Below are positions 41,217 through 49,907 of a stretch of 64,000 bases of DNA, piece by piece. The position numbers were made by a program, and so were the translations under genes. Below the pieces are notes generated by a model that saw nothing but the letters and a program-made list of their open reading frames with translations, ran no database searches and was not told where the DNA came from. The stretch covers positions 62,001 through 126,000 of the IMG/VR virus record IMGVR_UViG_3300036780_000209, one strand, 5' to 3'. The stretch's first letter is position 1. Each line of letters begins with the position of its first letter. This stretch comes from a virus.

Positions 41217-43036
41217 CAGGAGAATCCCCCGAAGGTGTTGACGGCCTTGGTCGCCAGGACGGTGCCGCCGAACGAGGGAAAGGTGTCATCCCCGAAGAAG
41301 ACGCTGAGCGGCTCTCCCTCTCTGTTCACGTAGGAATTGACCACCGCCCCGTTCACGACCTGCTGGATCCCGACATTGGAGCTGTTCGGGGAAGCGGGAT
41401 TCCAGCCTCCGTAGTCATCTCCGGTCAGGAACCGGGCCGCAATGACCCCCGGGGTGCCCTCGACGATATTCAGCACCGTGCTCGCGTAAAGGGTGGCGTT
41501 GAATCCCAGGGTGCTCAGGTAATTGGCGAGAGCCGTGTTCACCGACTGCTGCGTTACCGAGATGGTGACCGACGTGTCGTAAATGATGGCCAGCGAGAAC
41601 TGCAGGAACTGCGTGATTCCCTGATGCGCCAGGACATCGGTCCCAGCCAGCTTCCAGTTCTCCACGTCCTGCTGGATCTGGCGGGGAACGGCATTGTACG
41701 TGTATCCCGCTCCCACGACGATGACCGAGTTGACGACCGGCTGGAAGTTAGCTGCCCATTCCAGCCCGAAGTCAGAATAGGGGCTCCAGCCGAAGGCCCC
41801 CGTCCGGTGGACTATCTGGTAGGCGTAGCTCACTCCTGCCGAGGAAGTCCCGATGGGGTTCTGGGGCGTGGCCAGGCCGTAGGCAATGCCGCCCACGATG
41901 AGGATGGCGGGCACCGTGAGGACCGGGCCGAAGGCCAGCGGGATGAAGATGTTGCCGGCGGCCGGGATGGTGCTGTCGGGCCGGATGAAGCTCCCGGCAT
42001 AGTAATTGCTCGACGGCGTGGAGGAAAAGGCGATCAGCGGCTGGAATGCCACGGACTGGGCGGCAGCCGTCGCGTCGGTGCCGGCGCAGTAGACATCCGT
42101 GCGGTTGTAGATCCCGAGCGCGTTGCTGTTGCGGCTCGCCTCGTCCATGTAGACGAAGGACAGGTCGATGAGCTGACCCTCAGGAAAGTACGTGTGATCG
42201 ATGACCTGGACCTGAGGCGGGTTCACCGCGTAGTTCCAGGTGTACTGGACCCCGGGCACGGCCACGTCGCCGTTGTCGATGTCGTGGCCCACGACCTGGC
42301 CCGACGGGTAGATGAACTGGGCGTCCGTCACGGTGGAGATGGCCTGGCCGCCGGAAATCTGGAGCTGCTCGGTACGCCGGGTGGAGGCCCCGATCGCGTT
42401 GGCGGCCGTGCAGTTGACATTGTTCAGCGCGAGCCCCAGGAACATGGAGCTGGTCCCCGCCATGCTCTTGAAGGCCGTGGTCTTCCACCGCGTGCGGAGC
42501 TGCGCGTCGGTCTCCTGGTTGGTGCCCCCGGAAGCCGCGCTGGCGTTGAGCACCCCGGTGACCTCCGCGACCGGGTTGAGCAGGCTGGTCAGCGACGCGG
42601 CGGCCACATTCCCCTGCGGGCCGGCCTGGACGGCCTGGGCGGGCACGGACACCGAGAGCGCACCCGAGCTGAGGATCCCGGCCGAGAGGGTCTGGAAGAC
42701 GACTGTCCCGTCCGAGGTCGCCACCTGGGTGGCGATGGGCACCGAGACGACATCGGAAGCAGTGCCCCGGGTGAAGGTGATCACGGCGGTAGCCCGGGCG
42801 GCCGGGAACCGGCTCATGCCGAAGAGCTGGACGAAAGCATCCAGGGCGGACCCGGTCTGGGCGTTGACATCGTACTGGTAGGTCAGTAGCTGGGTATCGG
42901 AGCTGACATCGGAGATGGCCGAGGCCACGGCGTCGATGATCTTCCGGGTAACGCTGCCCACGGAGGTGTCGAGATCAGGCTCGGACACGCCCAGGGCGCT
43001 GATGATCTGGGCGCTGATGTCCTGCTGGCTAGCCAC
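41216..43036 (-). CDS. Baseplate J-like protein
   Basis: The 606-residue protein matches the baseplate J family of contractile tails: SVTRKIIDAVASAISDVSSD, the hallmark ALDAFVQLFGMSRFPAARA, GNVAAASLTSLLNPVAEVTGV-like core (cut here at 20 residues), and GGTNQETDAQLRTRWKTTAF. This protein forms the wedge that connects tail and fibres. The family is typical of myoviruses and contractile injection systems. It overlaps the gp25-like gene by 8 bases. The C-terminal half is longer than in P2 J and probably adds phage-specific domains. Confidence 0.88.
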   Translation of the reverse strand: MASQQDISAQIISALGVSEPDLDTSVGSVTRKIIDAVASAISDVSSDTQLLTYQYDVNAQTGSALDAFVQLFGMSRFPAARATAVITFTRGTASDVVSVPIATQVATSDGTVVFQTLSAGILSSGALSVSVPAQAVQAGPQGNVAAASLTSLLNPVAEVTGVLNASAASGGTNQETDAQLRTRWKTTAFKSMAGTSSMFLGLALNNVNCTAANAIGASTRRTEQLQISGGQAISTVTDAQFIYPSGQVVGHDIDNGDVAVPGVQYTWNYAVNPPQVQVIDHTYFPEGQLIDLSFVYMDEASRNSNALGIYNRTDVYCAGTDATAAAQSVAFQPLIAFSSTPSSNYYAGSFIRPDSTIPAAGNIFIPLAFGPVLTVPAILIVGGIAYGLATPQNPIGTSSAGVSYAYQIVHRTGAFGWSPYSDFGLEWAANFQPVVNSVIVVGAGYTYNAVPRQIQQDVENWKLAGTDVLAHQGITQFLQFSLAIIYDTSVTISVTQQSVNTALANYLSTLGFNATLYASTVLNIVEGTPGVIAARFLTGDDYGGWNPASPNSSNVGIQQVVNGAVVNSYVNREGEPLSVFFGDDTFPSFGGTVLATKAVNTFGGFS

Positions 43037-43466
43037 CGGTCACTGTCCTGGTGATGATGACCTGGGAGCCGGATGAGGTCGTGAGCGCCACCGACACCTG
43101 CATGATCTCCGGGTTGGGCGATGTCATCGCATTCACGCTGTCCACTGACGCGATGACATCGGCGGCCGAGAACTGGCTGCGAGCCCCGGTGAGGACGTAG
43201 TTCTTCATCTGCTGCTGCTGGGCGTCGATGACCTGCTGGATCACCCGCGACACCTCCGAGCTGACCAGGGCCGGGGTGCCCGGGAGCTGAGGCTGCCCCT
43301 TGTAGGAGTCGAGCACCGAGCCCCAGGTCGTGTGATACGGGTCGCTGCCGTAGGGCTCGGCCAGGGCCATGCCGATCCGCTGCCGGATGTAGTCCCCGCC
43401 ATCCACCGTGGCGAAGCCGCGCCCGGCCGGGCGGAGGTCTCCTCCGACTAGCTGCAGGTCCTTCAC
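43029..43466 (-). CDS. Baseplate wedge, gp25-like
   Basis: The 145-residue protein lies directly upstream of baseplate J, as gpW/gp25 does in P2 and T4. It has FATVDGGDYIRQRIGMAL and the gp25-like patterns LPGTPALVSSEVSRVIQQVI and MQVSVALTTSSG. It is expected to cap or link the wedge to the sheath. GTG at 43464-43466, with GGGGAGG about 6 bases upstream, is the likely start. The call rests on both position and weak sequence pattern. Confidence 0.7.
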   Translation of the reverse strand: MKDLQLVGGDLRPAGRGFATVDGGDYIRQRIGMALAEPYGSDPYHTTWGSVLDSYKGQPQLPGTPALVSSEVSRVIQQVIDAQQQQMKNYVLTGARSQFSAADVIASVDSVNAMTSPNPEIMQVSVALTTSSGSQVIITRTVTGG

Positions 43467-43515
43467 GCTGCCTCCCCTCCGTACTTCCGGGGACCAGGGG
43501 AAGGTTCACCAGCCG

Positions 43516-46491
43516 TCAGGCGCTCCCGTCCACGTTGGTCCAGGTCCCCCCGATACTGTCCGCCGTAACCGGGACGGCCCCCCAGATGACGCCGGTCGTG
43601 CCGGAATCGGTGATGATGAAGTTGGTTGCGCTGCCCGGGCTTATCTCCTCGGCCCCGCCGATCGTGATCCTCTTCGAGCTGCCGGTGACGTGAATTCCGT
43701 AATGATTGTTCCCGAATACCACGGCCCCGAAAATATTGCAGGCCTTCGAGCCGGTAATGATATAGCTGTCTGCCACGGTGTTTTCTGCCCCGCAGCCCGA
43801 GAGCACGACTCCGTGGCATCCCGTCAGGACATAACCGTTAGCATTACTATCGCAAGCGCATCCGGTCAGGCTTGAGTACTGGAGGTTAGTGAGAGAGTAA
43901 CCATTACTTGTATTAGCATTAGCGTAACAGTTACGGAAATCACAGCTCGTGCAGGCAGAAACATCCGAGACGGTAAACCCGTTTCCTCCGTTGAGGAAGC
44001 TGTTGACGTTATCGAACCCGGTCGAAATGGGAGTCTGGATATTAACGCCATCAGCCCCGAAATGACTTACGCGAACATCCCGGATACTCGTGAAGGGGAT
44101 GTTGCTTGCCGAGGACTTGATGAAGCTTATCCCGTGCTGCGAACCCGAGGAGGGGCCGATTAGATCGAATCCCTCCAGGAGAATGCTCGCTACGTCGGTT
44201 CCCACCATCCCGGGCACGGCGGTCCCTCTCTGGTGAATCACCGTTGAGCCTCCGCCCGCCCCGAGAACGGACATTCCCGTGGAAAGTGGGAGCCCTGCGT
44301 TAAGGTTCCAGGCCCCCGGAAGCAGGAAAAGCCGCACGTTAGCCCCGGCCACGGCGGCTATCGCAGCCGAGTCGTCCGCCCCGGACGAGTCGCCCGAGGG
44401 GGAAAGCGAAATCACGCTGGCCCCGACCTTGAATGTGCTTACGGCCTGGACATTGTCAAATTTAGCGCCCTCGGGATAAGCCGTCCCGGCGAAAGGATCA
44501 TTTCCTGACGCTCCCGCGATGGACCCGGACAGCACCGGGGTGCCGCTCAGGTAGGTGAGCCGGACCTGGCCGTCCGACCCGGCCCCGCCGGGTGAGCCCG
44601 AGGAACCGCCGCCGCCTCCGCCGCCCGGGCCGATGGACGGAGCCGATCCTGGTCCGGCGCTTCCGCCGTTGCCGCCCGGGCCTCCCCCCGACACCGCCAG
44701 GGCACCCTGCTGGCCCGTAGCCGAGCGGCCCGCAGCAGCAGCTCCGCCCGAAGCCCCGCCGCCTCCGCCGAGGCTGAGGGTATAAGTGAGCTGGACCTGG
44801 CCGGAAGCACCCGCGCCACCGCCGAAGCCGCCTCCCCCGCCGCCGCCGCCGCCGCCGCCCGGAACCTGGCCCGGGCTTCCGTGGCTGCCGAGGGCACCGC
44901 CGTCGCCGCCTGCCCCGCCACCCTGGCGGGCAGCCCCGCCCGGGCCGCCGTCGGTGGTGGAGGAGGTCCCGCCGTTGTTCCCTCCGGTGGTCGTCCCGCC
45001 AGAGCCGCCGCCGCCAGAGCCCCCGGTAGCTCCGGGGGAGCCTCCGCTGCCGCCTGAGTGAAGGACATCTCCCTTGCTCGCGCTGATCTGGCCGCCCTGG
45101 GCGATGGCCCCGGCTGAGGCCTTGCCCCCCGCTGCCACGCAGGAATTCGTCCCGAAGGTGCTGGCAGCCCCGTTCTTGGCCGCGCCGGAAGACGTTCCGG
45201 CCTGGCCTCCCAGCCCGACGGTCAGGGCATAGGAATGCCCGGGGATGACAGTCAGCGCATTGAGCCTGGCATAGGCTCCGCCGCCCCCTCCGTACCCTCC
45301 GATGTCAGCCCCGGTACCGGATCCCCGGGTGCCTCCCCCGCCTGCGCCCCAGCATTCCACCAGGACGCTGGTAATCCCGGCCGGGGCCGTCCAGTTGAAG
45401 GTGCCGGAGTCGTCAAAGAGCGTGACGACCTTGGACCCGGCCGACGGGAGGAAGCCCTGCCCTCCCTTGAACTTGGTGGTGTTCGAGCTTCCGGTGCCGC
45501 CCAGCCCCGCCGCCGTGGGGGTTCCCGCCTGGCCGCCGTGTCCCTGAACCGTGGCTGCGTCCCCGGTGAAGAGCGAGGCCGTGCCGGCTGAGCCCGCCGG
45601 GCCGCCCGGGCCGACCGTGTAGGGATACGATCCGGCCGGGGTGACGGCAATGACCTGAGCCGAGTACTCGCCTCCGCCCCCGCCCCCGGCATCTGCCCCC
45701 GCGCCGCCGCCGCCGCCTGCGCCGACGGACTCCACCTGAACCGAGGTAACCCCGGCCGGGCATACCCAGGTCCCCGACCCCCCGGCCTTGAACGTCTGCA
45801 CGATACTGCCGCCGGAAGTGTAAATGAAATAGGCCCCGGTCGTCCCGCTCGTGACGAAGTCAGCCCCGCTGATCTGGCCGCCGTTGATGATCGCGCCGTT
45901 AATGACGGTGCCGTCTATTGCCCCGGCCGCCACGAGCCCGGCGACAATGGCACCTTCGACTATGGCGTTACTTCCCACCGGGGCCTGGTCCCACTGGGTG
46001 CCATCCCAGATATTGATGATGTTGCCGTTACTCGAATCACACCAGAGCAGGCCGACGCTGGGATTCTGCGGGGCAGTCGGGGAAATCACCGCTCCCCCGG
46101 CGGCAGTGGTGGGCACCCACTGGGTCCCGTTCCACACGCCCCATATCCCGGTGGCGCTGTTAATCCAGATATCACCCATCGAGGGGGCATTAGGAGGAGC
46201 CAGGGAAAGCGTGGCCCCGTTGGATATCTGACCCGTCGGGAAATCGCTCGTGCTGTTCCCGATGAAAGCCTGGAATGCCCAGGTCCCGAAGTCCTGGCTG
46301 ACGAGCCAGTTCTCGCCGACAGACGGGAGCTGCCCCTTGGACCGCTGGATCAGCAGGGGCACCCGGACCTCGTTGCCCTGGCGGTCCACGCAGACAGCCG
46401 TGTCGCTGGTCACGTCCATGACCGTCACCAGGCGCGTGCTGACCCCTACCGAATGAGTCAGCGGGTTGATGCTCGGGCGCGGTGCTCCCAC
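43516..46491 (-). CDS. Glycine-rich tailspike with N-terminal OB-like and C-terminal beta-helix domains
   Basis: The 991-residue protein has an N-terminal baseplate-attachment part (TRLVTVMDVTSDTAVCVDRQ, GQLPSVGENWLVSQD) similar in style to OB-fold spike proteins. A short repeat with W-D-G-T-Q-W follows. The centre (about 250-650) is extremely glycine-rich (GGGGGGGFGGGAGASG and many such runs), interrupted by modules (FNWTAPAGITSVLVECWGAG). The C-terminal 350 residues look like a right-handed beta-helix/pectate-lyase fold (SILLEGFDLIGPSSG; ITIGGAEEIS; asparagine- and cysteine-rich turns). The last part appears less GC-rich than its neighbours. It probably binds and perhaps cuts host surface glycans. 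It lies two bases after the baseplate hub gene. Confidence 0.7.
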   Translation of the reverse strand: MGAPRPSINPLTHSVGVSTRLVTVMDVTSDTAVCVDRQGNEVRVPLLIQRSKGQLPSVGENWLVSQDFGTWAFQAFIGNSTSDFPTGQISNGATLSLAPPNAPSMGDIWINSATGIWGVWNGTQWVPTTAAGGAVISPTAPQNPSVGLLWCDSSNGNIINIWDGTQWDQAPVGSNAIVEGAIVAGLVAAGAIDGTVINGAIINGGQISGADFVTSGTTGAYFIYTSGGSIVQTFKAGGSGTWVCPAGVTSVQVESVGAGGGGGAGADAGGGGGGEYSAQVIAVTPAGSYPYTVGPGGPAGSAGTASLFTGDAATVQGHGGQAGTPTAAGLGGTGSSNTTKFKGGQGFLPSAGSKVVTLFDDSGTFNWTAPAGITSVLVECWGAGGGGTRGSGTGADIGGYGGGGGAYARLNALTVIPGHSYALTVGLGGQAGTSSGAAKNGAASTFGTNSCVAAGGKASAGAIAQGGQISASKGDVLHSGGSGGSPGATGGSGGGGSGGTTTGGNNGGTSSTTDGGPGGAARQGGGAGGDGGALGSHGSPGQVPGGGGGGGGGGGFGGGAGASGQVQLTYTLSLGGGGGASGGAAAAGRSATGQQGALAVSGGGPGGNGGSAGPGSAPSIGPGGGGGGGSSGSPGGAGSDGQVRLTYLSGTPVLSGSIAGASGNDPFAGTAYPEGAKFDNVQAVSTFKVGASVISLSPSGDSSGADDSAAIAAVAGANVRLFLLPGAWNLNAGLPLSTGMSVLGAGGGSTVIHQRGTAVPGMVGTDVASILLEGFDLIGPSSGSQHGISFIKSSASNIPFTSIRDVRVSHFGADGVNIQTPISTGFDNVNSFLNGGNGFTVSDVSACTSCDFRNCYANANTSNGYSLTNLQYSSLTGCACDSNANGYVLTGCHGVVLSGCGAENTVADSYIITGSKACNIFGAVVFGNNHYGIHVTGSSKRITIGGAEEISPGSATNFIITDSGTTGVIWGAVPVTADSIGGTWTNVDGSA

Positions 46492-46492
46492 G

Positions 46493-49009
46493 TCAGCCTC
46501 CGGGAGTAGGGCCGATATTCGGGGCGCTGCCGAGGCCGCCTGCGAGGGGAAGCCCGATCAGGCGGCCGTTGGAGTCCCCGTCACTTCCGGGGAGCCGGGC
46601 GGGGGCCGCTATGTTCACCGTGGTATTGAAGAATCCCCCCTGGCCCATCTGGAAGGAATGCGTCACCGTGGTGCAGTAAGCCTGGAACCCGAAGGCCGGG
46701 ACTTGGATAAGCATTCCGGGCCACAGTTCCGGCATGAACGTCATCGGCACGTCGGCGTTGTACTGATAGGCCCACTGGCGCTGGAAGAGGAACAGGGCAC
46801 TGAAAAACTCCCCCTGAGGGCCGACTACCCCGGGGAGCTGCTGGAAATCAGGCCGGGCACCGAACCGGTTGTACACGTAGCTGATGAATTTCTGCGCCTG
46901 CTGCTTCGTGGGCTCCAGGCCGAAAAGGGAGTACATGATCGCCGGGATATCGATAGTCGCGACTCCGCTGGTGGTCACCGCGTTCAGGGGTCCGACATTA
47001 TCGATGGTGGCCGTCTGCAGGTTAAGCGCCTGGTTTGAGTAGGGGGCCACCGTGTACTGGTGCGTGACGAAGTTCGTGTCATCCCAGTAGACCGTGAAAT
47101 CCTGCAGCTCGATCGGCTCGATCCGCATGATGGCCGCCGTTCCCCAGACTCCGTAATAGTCCGGGAACCAGGCGATGAAGTCACCGTTGGGAGCCGAGCT
47201 GAAACTCCTCATGGTGGAATTAAGCAGGTTCTTAAGATAGGGGAGCAGCGGCTGGTCATTCAGCAATGCCCTGACCCCGGTGAGGGCAGCGGAAGTAGCC
47301 ATGTCAACGGTATCCACCTGAGGCACCCAGGGAGAGGCACCGAAGAGCTTCTCGAATGGGTCCGACGGGTTAAACCAGGGCTGTGAGTTGGAAGTAGTGA
47401 GCTGCAGGCCGCCTGCGTCCAGCGTGCCGACGCCGCCACTCGGGGTACCGCCGGCGGTACCCGAGTAATCCGTGTTGGGGGCCAGCCCGGCGAAGGTCCA
47501 GTACCCGGCGCTCGTCCCTTCGCCCGCGAACGTTCCCTGCTGGTGAGCGCCGATCGTGTTCTGCCCGTCCCCGACGCTGATCTCCGTATGGCCGACCCCG
47601 TTGATGCTGCCGTTGCCGGAGTGGTACATGAGCGCCCCGGGGGTATTCATCCCCTGCTTCGCGGTGATCATCTTGCCCCGGGCCTTGCACCAGCCGGCCT
47701 GCGCTGACGCGGTGCGCGGGCAGCCGTTCAGGTTGCCGAAGGTGTGGAAGATCACCCACTGGACGAAGGAGCTGCAGTCAAGGACGGACGGATTCGGGTC
47801 ATTCGGCGGCGAGTCACTGCCGAGCTGATAGGGGATGCTCGGATCGGACGAGACCAGGTTCTCGGCCGTCTGCAGGATGGCCGTGCCACTGGCTTTTCCG
47901 GACTTCCAGTTACTGGAAAGCTGGCCGAAAGCCGGGGAATTGCCGAGGGAGGTTCCCCCTTGCCCCTTGACCAGGATATTGACGATCTGGGTCGCCATCT
48001 CCTTGAACTGGTCGTAGTAATCCGGGCCGACACCCGGGCGCTGCACCGTGACGACGACCTGGCCCGGGTCCTGGGTAAGCCGGTTGGGCACCGTCTGCTC
48101 GACGGAGAAGAACTTGCGGGTCGCGTACTGGGCGTTAGTGACCTGGGCGACTGTTCCCCATCCCTGGGACGGGCGCTGCTGGAACAGGCCGTAGGCCTGG
48201 GCGCTGTTCGGCGTCTGGATGTTGGTGAGATGCGACTCGCCCATGGCGCACTCGATGCCGATCACCGCGTCCTGCGCCGTGAGGCCCATGCTCATGGCCG
48301 TGTTGTAGATCAGGACCGCGTTGCCGGTCTCATCCGTGGACAGGGCCTGCCCTCCGTAGGTGCCGGCCTTGAGGGCATTGCTCGCCACCGTGCCGCCGCC
48401 GAGCTTGCCGCCGACGGTGCCGTTGCCGGACAGGACCGCGTAGAACTGCTGGGCCAGGGCGTCCGCCTCTTCGAGGTCGGTGTTCACGTCCTTGGCGATC
48501 TTGTAAGCCCACTTGAACCAGCTCTGCGGGATGCCCGCGATGTGCACCTTGGTCGGGGGCCAGCCGACGACGTTGTTCATGATGGACAGCACGGCGTTGG
48601 AGACACCGCCGTCATCGGGGTTCTTGACGGCCGTGAGAGCCGTGTTGACGAGAGAAGTCGCCGCCTCGGTGCCCGGGTCCCAGAACCAGTACTGGAGCCT
48701 CTTGAGGCTGCAGGAGGCCGTGAGCTGGACCACCTGGGGCCACGCGGTCACCAGGGGCACCGCGTTCAGGTAGCCGGTGAAAACGCGCAGCCAGGTCAGC
48801 CGCTTCATCATGACGATGATGCGGTCGTTGGGGGTAAAGACGCCGTCGTACTTGCGCCGGGCGTTCTGCAGGGAGAACGAGAACGTGGAAATACCGTCGC
48901 TGCGGCGCGACAGGTTGCCCTGGGTAAGGTCCTCGCTGATATCCAGGATACCGTTATCCTGCGTGGATATGTAGACCTTGATTCCCGGCGCGTAAAGGAA
49001 TACCGACAT
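46493..49009 (-). CDS. Baseplate hub with transglycosylase-like and NlpC/P60 cell-wall hydrolase domains
   Basis: The 838-residue protein starts with a gp27/gpD-like hub region (VYISTQDNGILDISEDLTQG, FTPNDRIIVMMKRLTWLRVF). The middle has a transglycosylase or lysozyme-like domain around 285-345 (IGIECAMGESHLTNIQTPNS, AYGLFQQRPSQGWG), where the E in ECAMGES would be catalytic. An NlpC/P60 domain follows (VLDCSSFVQWVIFHTFG and GVGHTEISVGDG), with the Cys and His of the catalytic dyad. The C-terminal part returns to beta-rich hub sequence (DVPMTFMPELWPGMLIQ). It sits at the centre of the baseplate and should open the peptidoglycan during injection. The start at 49009 lies 5 bases after the previous stop. 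Confidence 0.75.
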   Translation of the reverse strand: MSVFLYAPGIKVYISTQDNGILDISEDLTQGNLSRRSDGISTFSFSLQNARRKYDGVFTPNDRIIVMMKRLTWLRVFTGYLNAVPLVTAWPQVVQLTASCSLKRLQYWFWDPGTEAATSLVNTALTAVKNPDDGGVSNAVLSIMNNVVGWPPTKVHIAGIPQSWFKWAYKIAKDVNTDLEEADALAQQFYAVLSGNGTVGGKLGGGTVASNALKAGTYGGQALSTDETGNAVLIYNTAMSMGLTAQDAVIGIECAMGESHLTNIQTPNSAQAYGLFQQRPSQGWGTVAQVTNAQYATRKFFSVEQTVPNRLTQDPGQVVVTVQRPGVGPDYYDQFKEMATQIVNILVKGQGGTSLGNSPAFGQLSSNWKSGKASGTAILQTAENLVSSDPSIPYQLGSDSPPNDPNPSVLDCSSFVQWVIFHTFGNLNGCPRTASAQAGWCKARGKMITAKQGMNTPGALMYHSGNGSINGVGHTEISVGDGQNTIGAHQQGTFAGEGTSAGYWTFAGLAPNTDYSGTAGGTPSGGVGTLDAGGLQLTTSNSQPWFNPSDPFEKLFGASPWVPQVDTVDMATSAALTGVRALLNDQPLLPYLKNLLNSTMRSFSSAPNGDFIAWFPDYYGVWGTAAIMRIEPIELQDFTVYWDDTNFVTHQYTVAPYSNQALNLQTATIDNVGPLNAVTTSGVATIDIPAIMYSLFGLEPTKQQAQKFISYVYNRFGARPDFQQLPGVVGPQGEFFSALFLFQRQWAYQYNADVPMTFMPELWPGMLIQVPAFGFQAYCTTVTHSFQMGQGGFFNTTVNIAAPARLPGSDGDSNGRLIGLPLAGGLGSAPNIGPTPGG

Positions 49010-49013
49010 TTGA

Positions 49014-49652
49014 TCAGGGTCCCGGCTGCGGGCCTTTTCCGCCAAGAGGCGGAGCAGGCGGGGAGGAGGGGTTATTGAACTCGCTCGGGTCTCCCGGGTA
49101 CACGATCTTCGAGTAATCCCTGGGAACCTGATTACCAGATAGCTGAGTGCCGATCGGGTAGAAGTACTGAATGGCGGCATCAGACTGGAAAGCCGCCCAC
49201 TTGTTGATCACCGAGCTGACTGCCGGCTGGTTGTTCTGGCCCGGGGAGGTTGCCGCCTCGAAGATGACCTGCGGGGAGAACATCATCTGGCCGACGTGGG
49301 CTCCCCAGTAGTAGCCCTGCAGCGGCACCCCGAGCTTGCTGAACTGGCGCACCGGGATGCTCACCGTCATCCAGGGGAACGGGTACTGCACCAGGTCAGG
49401 GTCCAGCGCGTAAGTGGCGTAGTTGGCCAGCCATTCGGTGAAATGGCGGCGCTCATCCCAGTTCTTGAGCAGCACCTGGACGCTGAACTCCTGCTCGGCT
49501 GCCCGGTGCGGGTAATAGGCTCGCTGGGTCCGCGCCACTGACTCCGAGGAGACCATCTGGACGCCGTGGGAGATGTCCCCGGCCCGGACCCGGTAAGTGC
49601 GCACGACCCCGCCGCGCTGGTAGCTCAGCGTGCAGTTCAGGCCCATCCTCAT
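49014..49652 (-). CDS. Tail/baseplate protein, 212 aa
   Basis: ATG overlaps the preceding stop as ATGA. The protein is beta-rich with aromatic clusters (RGGVVRTYRVRAGDISHGV; HFTEWLANYATYALDPDLVQ; FSKLGVPLQGYYWGAH) and a proline-rich C-terminus. In position it is between a small LysM-like-sized protein and the hub, where many myoviruses have gp53-like or tail-tip proteins. No family could be confirmed. Confidence 0.6.
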   Translation of the reverse strand: MRMGLNCTLSYQRGGVVRTYRVRAGDISHGVQMVSSESVARTQRAYYPHRAAEQEFSVQVLLKNWDERRHFTEWLANYATYALDPDLVQYPFPWMTVSIPVRQFSKLGVPLQGYYWGAHVGQMMFSPQVIFEAATSPGQNNQPAVSSVINKWAAFQSDAAIQYFYPIGTQLSGNQVPRDYSKIVYPGDPSEFNNPSSPPAPPLGGKGPQPGP

Positions 49653-49894
49653 GGAGTCCCCCGGGGCGGCGCTGCATTGTCGATCCGGGCGTCATCGGCC
49701 ACCACGGTGACGCTGCCGGTGGAGGGGGCATACACCGGCACGCCCAGCTCCTCGTACTCGTTTGCCGTGATGTCGTGCACGAGCCGGAACTGGGTCATGG
49801 CAAACCCGAACATGGGGACCTGAACGTCCTCGCCGCTCGGGACGGGCATTGACACGGGGCAGTCCGCTCCCCATACCGGCCTCTGAGTGGTCAA
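49649..49894 (-). CDS. Small tail protein, 81 aa
   Basis: The start is TTG (49892-49894), with AAAGGCGG about 7 bases upstream. The short protein has FGFAMTQFRLVHDITANEYEE (here cut) in its middle and a beta-rich C-terminus. Size and place resemble the small tail protein gpX, which often carries a LysM-like fold, but this is not evident in the sequence. It is co-translated with the next gene. Confidence 0.5.
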   Translation of the reverse strand: MTTQRPVWGADCPVSMPVPSGEDVQVPMFGFAMTQFRLVHDITANEYEELGVPVYAPSTGSVTVVADDARIDNAAPPRGTP

Positions 49895-49907
49895 GATTTA
49901 CCGCCTT

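Noticed and set aside
44560-45760. Simple tandem DNA repeat in the glycine-rich region
   Set aside because: The GGC/GCC-rich pattern follows from glycine codons in an intact reading frame and has no fixed repeat length.
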